A stretch of DNA of 10,120 nucleotides from the NCBI GenBank assembly GCA_013290085.1, contig JABCYS010000027.1:1-10120 (forward strand), given 5' to 3'. This stretch comes from Candidatus Babelota bacterium. GTDB lineage: Bacteria > Dependentiae > Babeliae > Babeliales > JABCYS01. Below, one piece after another: positions 1 through 5,624 of the stretch (position 1 is its first letter; the number at the start of each line of letters is the position of its first letter). The position numbers and the translations under genes are program-made. The notes under the pieces were generated by a model. It did not search any database and had not been told where the DNA came from. It saw only the letters and a list, made by a program, of their open reading frames with translations.

Positions 1-3
1 TTT

Positions 4-39
4 AAAGCCCCGAGATTTTTTTCTCGGGGCTTTTTTTTT
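4..39 (+). terminator. Rho-independent terminator of the upstream gene
   Basis: A 12-bp perfect stem (4-15 with 22-33, core GCCCCGAG/CTCGGGGC) closes a T6 loop and runs into a T tract through position 39. The T tract on the right marks it as acting on plus-strand transcripts, so it ends a gene lying left of the window. In the reverse direction only three T residues follow the GC core, so it is weaker that way. Confidence 0.9.
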
Positions 40-159
40 GTTAAAAAGAGTTGTTTCAAGAATTTTTAGCTACAAAATTATTCTACCCCAAATATTAAGA
101 ATTAAATTATTGCCATTTCTTATTCGATTAACATAAATAAAGAGATTTGAAGCGACCTA

Positions 160-187
160 TTGCTGATTTTTTGCTTTGTGGTACTAC
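160..187 (+). promoter_or_regulatory. Candidate sigma70-like promoter for the 225-2690 gene run
   Basis: TTGCTG (160-165) is followed after 16 nt by TACTAC (182-187), and the TGG just before it (179-181) gives an extended -10 (TGnTACTAC). The match to consensus is modest. It would place the start of transcription near 194, about 30 nt before the first gene. The rest of 40-224 is AT-rich and shows no gene or RNA structure that I can support. Confidence 0.3.
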
Positions 188-224
188 TTAAAGCACTTTT
201 TAATATACAAGCAAGGAAACAGCT

Positions 225-659
225 ATGATAAACAAGTTTTTTTTAGTTCTCTCACTTTCTCTAATCCCTTCTCTTTCTGCAATGTCTAGCGACCCTCAAA
301 GAATGCTATATGAAGCGATATGCGCAGAAGACATTGCAAATGCGCAGTTTGCTTTAGAAAAACTTAAAGCTAATCCTACTTTTATTATGCCTATTGAAGG
401 AACAAGAACAGTCAAACAAATTAATGCTCTGAACTTTGCCCTTTACGTGTATTATGCATATAACAATGATTCTCTTTTGCGCATTATACTCAAAGAATTA
501 ACGCACATTAGTTTACAACCCATCCTTGATTATCAAGATCAGGTTGAAGGAAAAACACCGCAAGAAATAATCACGGAACTTTTTCCTGAAAAAGATGTGC
601 ATGTATGGCTTAATACCTATACTAAGCGTCGCAAAGGCAGTGTTGATGCAGGTTTGTAA
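225..659 (+). CDS. Small exported protein with ankyrin-like C-terminus
   Basis: The product is 144 residues. A signal peptide is visible: Lys at position 4, a hydrophobic core at 5-17 and a probable cleavage after LSA (19), so it should be exported. The mature part is mostly helical. Residues 67-92 (NAL..AL, then LLRIILKEL) and 102-119 (a QD..GKTPQEII pattern) look like degenerate ankyrin repeats, whose usual signature includes D..G.TPL..A; too few repeats remain for a confident family call. The start is supported by AAGGAAA at 213-219, 5 nt before the ATG. The gene opens a same-strand run with the methyltransferase and PLP enzyme, and its TAA is the only stop between it and the next ORF in the same frame. 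A helper or effector role is possible, but nothing in the sequence shows the partner. Function unknown; ankyrin relation is inferred. Confidence 0.8.
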   Translation: MINKFFLVLSLSLIPSLSAMSSDPQRMLYEAICAEDIANAQFALEKLKANPTFIMPIEGTRTVKQINALNFALYVYYAYNNDSLLRIILKELTHISLQPILDYQDQVEGKTPQEIITELFPEKDVHVWLNTYTKRRKGSVDAGL

Positions 660-668
660 TTTTTAATT

Positions 669-1499
669 ATGGCACTTTTAACCAAAACAAACGAACACGA
701 CTATCAAAAAGTTTCTCTGCCTATCCTTCCTACGGTTCCTTGTTTGACTACAACCGATGAACAAAAATATTTGTACTGGTTAACGAACAATGCCTATCAA
801 GCAAAAGGCGCTGTAGTAGAAATCGGTACGTGGTTTGGCTGTTCAGCCGGATACCTTGCAGCTGGTTTGCGAGATGCTAACAAGAACAATTCCCTTTTTT
901 GTTTTGATCGCTTTTCTTTGAGCTCATCCGAAAAAGCTCGCCTCAGAGAACAGGGCTTTGATTATGAATATCTTCCTGTTAACAGCGACACTTCTCATCT
1001 TGTGCAAAAACATCTAGATCCCGTGTATGCACACTGCATCCTACAAAAAAAAGTAATTGATGAAATATCATGGAATAATGGTTCGGTAGAAATTATACAC
1101 TTCGATGCTCCAAAGCGGGCATCGGATGTTCTTCATGTGCTGAAAGTTTTTGGGCCACATCTTATTCCCCATGAATCAGTCATAGTTGTACAAGATTTCT
1201 GTGTGCCGCGCGCCTATGCGCTCCCTCTAATTTTTGGTGCTCTTGCTCATTCCTTTGAGCTCGTGCAGGTCCCTTCTGCGACAAGTACAACGGTAACGTT
1301 TCAGTATCTTGCTCCCTATACCATTGATGAGCGTCTCAATATTAATCGATGGCAAAGCTCTCGAGCACTACAAATGGTGCAAAAGTTTTTGCCGTATCTG
1401 AATGTACAACAGCAACAACTACTTTTTCTGGGATTAGCATTTTTTTGTTATGATCATGGCGATAAAGAAATGGCGGAGGAAATCACGCAAGCTTTATAA
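669..1499 (+). CDS. Class I SAM-dependent methyltransferase (Methyltransf_24-like)
   Basis: The 276-residue product shows the nucleotide-binding loop of Rossmann methyltransferases: VVEIGTWFGCS at 49-59 (motif I, E-I-G-x-x-x-G-x-S), then a strand ending in Asp80 (LFCFDRF, where the ribose-binding acid is expected). IIHFDAP at 142-148 supplies Asp146, and VIVVQDF at 171-177 ends in Asp176. This order (EIG...GxS, D, HxD, hDf) is typical of the Methyltransf_24/TylF-CmcI group, which methylates small molecules or sugars. The substrate here cannot be read from sequence. No signal peptide or membrane helix is seen, so it is probably cytoplasmic. The C-terminal 50 residues form a Gln-rich helical extension (247-251). 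The ATG has no Shine-Dalgarno sequence and lies 9 nt after the previous stop, so translation may depend on reinitiation from the upstream gene. No better start is available downstream. Confidence 0.8.
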   Translation: MALLTKTNEHDYQKVSLPILPTVPCLTTTDEQKYLYWLTNNAYQAKGAVVEIGTWFGCSAGYLAAGLRDANKNNSLFCFDRFSLSSSEKARLREQGFDYEYLPVNSDTSHLVQKHLDPVYAHCILQKKVIDEISWNNGSVEIIHFDAPKRASDVLHVLKVFGPHLIPHESVIVVQDFCVPRAYALPLIFGALAHSFELVQVPSATSTTVTFQYLAPYTIDERLNINRWQSSRALQMVQKFLPYLNVQQQQLLFLGLAFFCYDHGDKEMAEEITQAL

Positions 1500-1505
1500 C
1501 TATGA

Positions 1506-1511
1506 AAGGTG
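1506..1511 (+). promoter_or_regulatory. Ribosome binding site deciding the PLP-enzyme start
   Basis: AAGGTG (within AAAGGTGA, 1506-1512) sits 6 nt before the ATG at 1518. A GTG at 1509 in the same frame would give three more residues, but it lies inside this Shine-Dalgarno-like stretch and has no site of its own. I therefore place the start at 1518. Confidence 0.6.
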
Positions 1512-1517
1512 AAAACA

Positions 1518-2690
1518 ATGAAAATGAAGCTGATGAAATTAATGCTTTCTCTAGTATTCCTTTCTATTCCTATCAATGCCCTTCCTCTACTCTTTTCCCA
1601 CTATCCAGTGCTGAAAGAAAAAATTCCTCATATTGAGCTGGGGGATTTTCCAACACCTGTACAGCAATTAAAAAATTTAAATACTGATCTTTGCCAACTC
1701 TATATAAAACGGGATGATCTTTCTGGTACTAAATTGGCCGATGGCAGACATCGGTACGGTGGGAATAAGGTGAGAAAACTTGAATTCCTCCTGGCGCAAG
1801 CTCTTGTAGAGGGTGCTAAAACCGTGATGACCTTTGGTTGTGCCGGATCAAATCACGCAGTGGCAACTTCAATATATGCGCAATGCCTCGGGCTAAAATG
1901 TGCTGTGTTGCTCAAACCTCAAGCGAACTCATATAACGTGCAAAAAAATTTGTTGCTTCATCAGTATCATGGTACCCAGCTCCATTATTACGAAAATAAT
2001 GAATTAAGAGCATGCGGCGCAAAAAAAGTTTATGACGAACTTACACAAGATGACGGAACACCACCCTATATTATTCCAACGGGTGGATCCAACTCTCTTG
2101 GTGCTCTCGGTTTTGTTAATGCTGCATTTGAACTGGCAGAACAAATCAAAGAAGGATTATTGCCGGAGCCTCATTATATATACGTTGCCTGTGGAAGTTG
2201 CGGAACCGTAGCAGGACTCCTGCTTGGATGTAGATTAGTTGGACTTTCATCAACGTTGGTGTGTGTTGCGGTAGAACCCGAGAGCGAAACGGGTGATCTA
2301 GAAAAAGAGATAAAAAAAGTTTTTTATGAAACTAATGAGCTGTTGCGACGTTCTGATGCTATCCTACCTTTAGTAGCTTATCCTTCTGAACATATCATTA
2401 TTACGCATGAGCATGCCGGTGCCGATTACGGCATATTTACCCAAGAGGCGATGCAGGCAAAAGAATTAATGCAAGAAAAAGAGCACATTGTGCTGGACGG
2501 GACCTACACGTCAAAAGCATTTGCGGCTCTCATCAGCAAGAGCAAAAAACAAAAAGAAGAGCCTATTCTTTTTTGGGATACATTCTGTGGATTTGAAATA
2601 GAACCTGCTCAGTACAATAGTTATAAGAATTTACCATCGCCACTTTGCGCATACTTTGAATCGTCTACGCAAGAATCAAGCACACTTTAA
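1518..2690 (+). CDS. Exported PLP-dependent enzyme, D-cysteine desulfhydrase/ACC deaminase family
   Basis: The 390-residue product belongs to the fold-type II PLP family of D-cysteine desulfhydrase and 1-aminocyclopropane-1-carboxylate deaminase (COG2515). Visible motifs: GGNKVRKLEF at 81-90 with the PLP lysine Lys84; GCAGSNHA at 107-114, with Ser111/Asn112/His113 in the substrate loop; TGGSNSLGALGF at 188-199; and the phosphate-cup loop ACGSCGTVAGL at 224-234. LDGTYTSKA (326-334) matches the family's LDpvYtgKA. Such enzymes release pyruvate, ammonia and H2S from D-cysteine, or 2-oxobutyrate and ammonia from ACC. Three oddities: a clear signal peptide (hydrophobic 9-21, possible cleavage after INA, 21), an extra segment of about eight residues (72-79) just before the PLP lysine loop, and DTFCG (354-358) where relatives usually have HTGG. 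The substrate is therefore uncertain. It is the last gene of the run and ends 5 bp from a convergent gene. Confidence 0.85.
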   Translation: MKMKLMKLMLSLVFLSIPINALPLLFSHYPVLKEKIPHIELGDFPTPVQQLKNLNTDLCQLYIKRDDLSGTKLADGRHRYGGNKVRKLEFLLAQALVEGAKTVMTFGCAGSNHAVATSIYAQCLGLKCAVLLKPQANSYNVQKNLLLHQYHGTQLHYYENNELRACGAKKVYDELTQDDGTPPYIIPTGGSNSLGALGFVNAAFELAEQIKEGLLPEPHYIYVACGSCGTVAGLLLGCRLVGLSSTLVCVAVEPESETGDLEKEIKKVFYETNELLRRSDAILPLVAYPSEHIIITHEHAGADYGIFTQEAMQAKELMQEKEHIVLDGTYTSKAFAALISKSKKQKEEPILFWDTFCGFEIEPAQYNSYKNLPSPLCAYFESSTQESSTL

Positions 2691-2695
2691 AAATA

Positions 2696-3193
2696 TTAAC
2701 TTTGAAAAATTTCCTCACGTTCGTAGCCGAAAGCGGGAGTCCCATCGAGCATGGCAACAAAGCGACTCATGAGCCCTTCTTGTTTTTCTGCAGGGAGGAG
2801 GCTTATGTGTCGTAAAAGCTTGGCGACCTGGAGCGCACTTTTTTGAGTGAGGGATGAATAGCGCAATCTAAATTCCGCGAGGGGGAACGATGTGGTTGAG
2901 TCAGAGGTTTTAACTGATATATGATCAATTGACCCCAAATCTAAAGTTACTGAAGGTGTGGGAGTGTGGTGACTGCTGCGTTTATCCTCAATATCAATAG
3001 GCCTTTTTTTAATTAAATAATAAAGAACGGGGATATTGAGAACTATGCTTACAGAACAGACAAAAGCAACGATTTCTTTATTATTTTTTATTTTTTCAAC
3101 CAGGTGATGAAGTGAGGATTGAGATTGTTTTGCAAGAACAGATCCCACAGAAAAGCAAAGATAAAAAAGAATTATTTTTTTGTATCTATCCAT
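2696..3193 (-). CDS. Unknown small single-pass membrane protein with signal peptide
   Basis: I do not recognise this 165-residue protein. It starts with a signal peptide (MDRYKK, hydrophobic 8-20, likely cut after VLA at 21). Then come a charged linker (22-40) and one membrane helix at about 41-61 ending in KK. The soluble tail (62-165) has a Ser/Thr/His-rich stretch (73-101) and a helical end. The lysines after the helix suggest a type I topology with the tail in the cytoplasm. The ATG lies 2 nt after the stop of the upstream gene (3196-3651), so the two are almost certainly translationally coupled and in one operon. The design matches that neighbour, although I see no clear sequence identity. 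The 3' end lies 5 bp from the stop of the convergent PLP-enzyme gene, with no terminator between. Confidence 0.7.
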   Translation of the reverse strand: MDRYKKIILFYLCFSVGSVLAKQSQSSLHHLVEKIKNNKEIVAFVCSVSIVLNIPVLYYLIKKRPIDIEDKRSSHHTPTPSVTLDLGSIDHISVKTSDSTTSFPLAEFRLRYSSLTQKSALQVAKLLRHISLLPAEKQEGLMSRFVAMLDGTPAFGYEREEIFQS

Positions 3194-3195
3194 TT

Positions 3196-3651
3196 TTAAT
3201 CTTCCGCATTTTCAGTCCAACTTTTTGCATCAATAACTTCGTTACAAAAAACAAACCACTCAAGCTTATTATGGCTTAACAACCATTCCCATCCAGGTTT
3301 GTTCTTTTTGATCCAATCATAAACAAAAAGAATCTTCTCCTGTTCTGTGCGCAGGACTACATACTCAGGTGATTCAGGTTGCGGGTCCTGAAGCTCTGCA
3401 TGAAGCACGAGAGATTCAGTTGTCGGCGGCTGTTCCTGCGCATAGTCTAGATACTTTTTTAAAAGCACTAGAACAAAAACCAAACTTGCGCCAGAAATTA
3501 AAACTGTTTTTTTTGATAAACAAAAATATGAATTGTTCTTGGGCTTCTCTTTTTGTTGTGGTCGAAAAAAGGTATACTGCGGTTGTTGAGGATTTAATGA
3601 GCTGCTTACACATAATAACAAAGATAGATGTATAACATTTTTCTTAAACAC
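3196..3651 (-). CDS. Unknown small single-pass membrane protein with signal peptide, GTG start
   Basis: I do not recognise this 151-residue protein. Residues 1-18 form a signal-like segment (MFKKN plus hydrophobic 8-16) without a clear AxA site, so it may stay as an anchor. A Pro/Gln/Lys-rich linker follows (20-48). One membrane helix lies at about 49-65 and ends in KK. The tail is acidic and Pro/Glu-rich (73-105), then has a Trp-rich helical segment (W113, W121, W123, W132). The charge pattern suggests the tail is cytoplasmic. The start codon is GTG at 3651-3649, supported by GGGAG at 3662-3658 six nt upstream. The gene leads a two-gene unit with the downstream look-alike and diverges from the ABC exporter. 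Confidence 0.7.
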   Translation of the reverse strand: MFKKNVIHLSLLLCVSSSLNPQQPQYTFFRPQQKEKPKNNSYFCLSKKTVLISGASLVFVLVLLKKYLDYAQEQPPTTESLVLHAELQDPQPESPEYVVLRTEQEKILFVYDWIKKNKPGWEWLLSHNKLEWFVFCNEVIDAKSWTENAED

Positions 3652-3657
3652 AAAAAG

Positions 3658-3662
3658 CTCCC
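3658..3662 (-). promoter_or_regulatory. Shine-Dalgarno site supporting a GTG start
   Basis: On the minus strand GGGAG is followed by a 6-nt spacer and then GTG at 3651-3649. No in-frame ATG gives as complete a signal peptide, so this site decides the start of the 3196-3651 gene. Confidence 0.6.
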
Positions 3663-3677
3663 TATTTTTTACAATGC

Positions 3678-3713
3678 TAAGAAATTGTTGTATTTCAAAG
3701 CAATAATTTCTTA
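3678..3713. repeat. Long AT-rich inverted repeat in the divergent intergenic region
   Basis: TAAGAAATTGTTG (3678-3690) faces CAATAATTTCTTA (3701-3713): 13 paired positions, 12 Watson-Crick plus one G-T, with a 10-nt spacer. It lies 27 nt before the Shine-Dalgarno site of the minus-strand membrane-protein pair and 113 nt before the ABC ATPase start. It lacks the GC core and T tract of a terminator. It could be an operator for a dimeric regulator or a weak hairpin in the leader of the minus-strand transcript. A TATAAA-like box (3717-3722, minus strand) just outside it could be a -10 element, but no -35 is evident. Confidence 0.6.
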
Positions 3714-3761
3714 CTATTTATAATAAGGCATTCTTCATAGCAGCATGTTTGTACAAGAAAA

Positions 3762-3770
3762 TGTTAAAAT
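3762..3770 (+). promoter_or_regulatory. Weak candidate extended -10 for the ABC exporter operon
   Basis: TGTTAAAAT fits the extended -10 pattern TGnTAnAAT, about 56 nt before the ATPase ATG, but I see no -35 at the right distance. An 8-bp perfect palindrome, TTGTACAA (3749-3756), lies just upstream. Low confidence in this AT-rich region. Confidence 0.22.
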
Positions 3771-3826
3771 AAAAAATCCTCTTCCAAAGTAATTCTATAA
3801 ATCCCACTTCGATTAGAGATAATTCT

Positions 3827-4807
3827 ATGAACCCACTCATTGAAGTTAAAAATTTAAGAAAAGTTTTTCAGATAAAAGAGAAACAAGAAGGAATATTTGG
3901 CGGTATTCGCTCTCTCTTTGCCACTGAATATAAAGAAGTGGTAGCGGTTGACGATCTATCATTTTCTGTCGAAGCAGGCGACATTGTTGCATTCATCGGT
4001 CCCAATGGCGCAGGGAAGTCAACAACCATTAAGATGCTTACCGGTATTTTATTTCCCACATCAGGAATGGTTTCAGTTTTTGGACTCACTCCTGCACTTG
4101 ATCGAACAAAACTTGCCTATCACATAGGTACAGTCTTTGGACAAAAAGCACAGCTGTGGTACCACCTACCACCCATTGATACGTATAATCTTTATTCCCA
4201 TATTTATGAACTTGACCAAAAAGAATATAAAGCGCGATTAGATTTTTTAATCGAATCATTTGAGATTCAAGATTATTTACATACACCAGTCAGAAAACTT
4301 TCTCTGGGTCAGCGCATGCGCTGTGAGATTATTGCGTCACTGATCCATAAGCCACAAATTTTATTTCTTGATGAACCGACTATCGGGCTCGATGTTATAG
4401 CCAAACAACAAGTGCGCGATGTTATTAAATATCTCAATGAAGAAGAAAAGGTAACCATTTTTCTTACTTCGCATGATGCAGGCGATATCGAAGCCCTGAC
4501 CAAACGAGCAATCGTAATTAACTACGGCACGATCATATTTGATGATACAACGCCTAAATTGAGAAAAGATTACATTACAACAAAAATAGTAGAGATCATT
4601 GTGCGCGGTGAAACAGAAAAATTTAATTTTGAAGGGGGTAAAATTCTTGAACGCAGTAAGCATAGGCTGAAAATAGAAATCGATACGACAACTACCTCAA
4701 TTGAAAGATTGCTTAACTATGCTCTCGAGAATTTTCAACTGATAGATATTAATATCTTTGAACCACCGCTTGAAGAAATTATAACTGCTATCTACCGAGG
4801 AACATAA
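3827..4807 (+). CDS. ABC exporter ATP-binding subunit (COG4586 type)
   Basis: This 326-residue ATPase has every hallmark of an ABC nucleotide-binding domain. Walker A GPNGAGKST is at 58-66 (Lys64). The Q-loop Gln106 lies in VFGQKAQLWYHLP, a form typical of the COG4586 group. The signature LSLGQ is at 158-162, Walker B ILFLDEP at 178-184 (Asp182, catalytic Glu183), the D-loop GLD at 187-189 and the switch His216 in TSHD. An N-terminal insert (about 17-38) before the Walker A domain and a C-terminal extension (about 245-326) are both usual in this group. It works at the inner face of the membrane and powers the two permeases encoded directly downstream; one nucleotide separates its stop from the next ATG. 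COG4586 systems are two-permease exporters of mostly unknown substrate. The start is the first ATG after the intergenic region, with only a weak AGAG at 3815-3818 as binding site. Confidence 0.95.
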   Translation: MNPLIEVKNLRKVFQIKEKQEGIFGGIRSLFATEYKEVVAVDDLSFSVEAGDIVAFIGPNGAGKSTTIKMLTGILFPTSGMVSVFGLTPALDRTKLAYHIGTVFGQKAQLWYHLPPIDTYNLYSHIYELDQKEYKARLDFLIESFEIQDYLHTPVRKLSLGQRMRCEIIASLIHKPQILFLDEPTIGLDVIAKQQVRDVIKYLNEEEKVTIFLTSHDAGDIEALTKRAIVINYGTIIFDDTTPKLRKDYITTKIVEIIVRGETEKFNFEGGKILERSKHRLKIEIDTTTTSIERLLNYALENFQLIDINIFEPPLEEIITAIYRGT

Positions 4808-4808
4808 T

Positions 4809-5624
4809 ATGGCACCATTTGTTTTTGCCATTCGGAAATATATAGCAATTACGTATATCAACTATCTCAGCAGGTTTGCCTACATTCCCGATATGCTGAG
4901 CGAACTACCCATCATGCTTTTTCGTCTATGGGTTTCATCGCAATTTTATGCAGTCACCTACAGCGTCACCAACACGGCCGAATTTGATGGACTCAGTTTT
5001 CCACAACTTATGTGGCTTTTAATGTTTGTTAACTGCTTTGAATCATCGTCAACCCAGCCAGATCTCTCAAAAATGATCGAAGATGAAGTAAAATCGGGAA
5101 CCTTGGCCTACTCAATTAACAAACCATACTCCTATCCCTGGTTTCATTATGCCGGCTATTTGGGCCGTACCGTTCCCAACCTCCTCATTAATTTGATAGG
5201 CGGTATTTGCTTAATGTACTTACTCGTAAGTCCAGTGCAGATGAGCTTAAAAGGACTTTTGGCCGGTGCGTTACTCATGGTTTTTGGATTTACTCTTCAT
5301 TTCTTAATTGATCTTTGTATTGGACTTTTGGCATTTTGGATTGAAGATGTTGGTTCTATAGCCTATTTATATCATACAGCTACCTTAATTTTTGGTGGCG
5401 TTATCCTGCCGCTTTCACTTTTTCCAACAGCTTTAAAAAGGATCGCTGAGCTGCTCCCCTTCGGGCAACTTTATTATAGTGGTGCGCGACTTATGGTTGA
5501 GTTCGAAGCAAGTCATTTTTTTTCTTTTCTGCAGGTGCAGGTTTTTTGGCTCGTGGTGTTTTTTCTTCTCTCCCTATTGATTTGGCGAAAAGGTATGAAA
5601 AATGTTTCTATCAGTGGCGGCTAA
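4809..5624 (+). CDS. ABC-2 type permease, first subunit (COG4587 type)
   Basis: The 271-residue integral membrane protein has about six helices (approximately 28-50, 63-78, 122-142, 147-177, 185-206 and 239-259). It carries the family's cytosolic element MIEDEVKSGTLAYSINKP (89-106), which corresponds to the E-x-x-S-G-T-L segment conserved in COG4587 permeases. The late motif P201-L-S-L-F-P...LLPFGQLYYSGARL (to 228) is also typical. It should pair with the next gene's product as the two membrane halves of the exporter driven by the preceding ATPase. The gene begins 1 nt after the ATPase stop and overlaps the following gene by 23 bp, so all three are made together. The substrate is unknown. Length is normal for the family and no residue looks out of place. 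Confidence 0.9.
   Translation: MAPFVFAIRKYIAITYINYLSRFAYIPDMLSELPIMLFRLWVSSQFYAVTYSVTNTAEFDGLSFPQLMWLLMFVNCFESSSTQPDLSKMIEDEVKSGTLAYSINKPYSYPWFHYAGYLGRTVPNLLINLIGGICLMYLLVSPVQMSLKGLLAGALLMVFGFTLHFLIDLCIGLLAFWIEDVGSIAYLYHTATLIFGGVILPLSLFPTALKRIAELLPFGQLYYSGARLMVEFEASHFFSFLQVQVFWLVVFFLLSLLIWRKGMKNVSISGG

Noticed and set aside
40..224. Possible small RNA or riboswitch in the AT-rich leader region.
   Set aside because: I see no stable GC-paired structure, terminator or conserved aptamer-like motif between the upstream terminator and the first gene.
214..228. AGGAAACAGCTATGA is identical over 15 bases to the lacZ leader/M13 reverse-primer region found in cloning vectors.
   Set aside because: The match stops at both ends, the flanking sequence is not vector, and the ATG opens a normal AT-rich gene with a signal peptide. 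A standard ribosome site spaced from an ATG can give this by chance.
1509..1517. In-frame GTG start for the PLP enzyme, three codons upstream.
   Set aside because: It lies inside the likely Shine-Dalgarno stretch; the ATG at 1518 is correctly spaced from it.
1502..1640. An ATG at 1502 opens a short frame of about 45 codons overlapping the PLP-enzyme start.
   Set aside because: It overlaps the signal-peptide coding region, has no ribosome site of its own and encodes no recognisable protein.
3369..3635. Plus-strand ORF of 88 codons opposite the small membrane-protein gene.
   Set aside because: It is antisense to a gene with a signal peptide, membrane helix and ribosome site; no promoter or motif supports it.
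3668..3730. The AT-rich inverted repeat as a transcription terminator.
   Set aside because: It lacks a GC-rich core and a downstream T tract on either strand, and it lies upstream of both neighbouring genes, not after one.
4361..4663. Minus-strand ORF of 100 codons within the ABC ATPase gene.
   Set aside because: It is the shadow of a clearly conserved ATPase; its product is Cys/Phe-rich without domain features.
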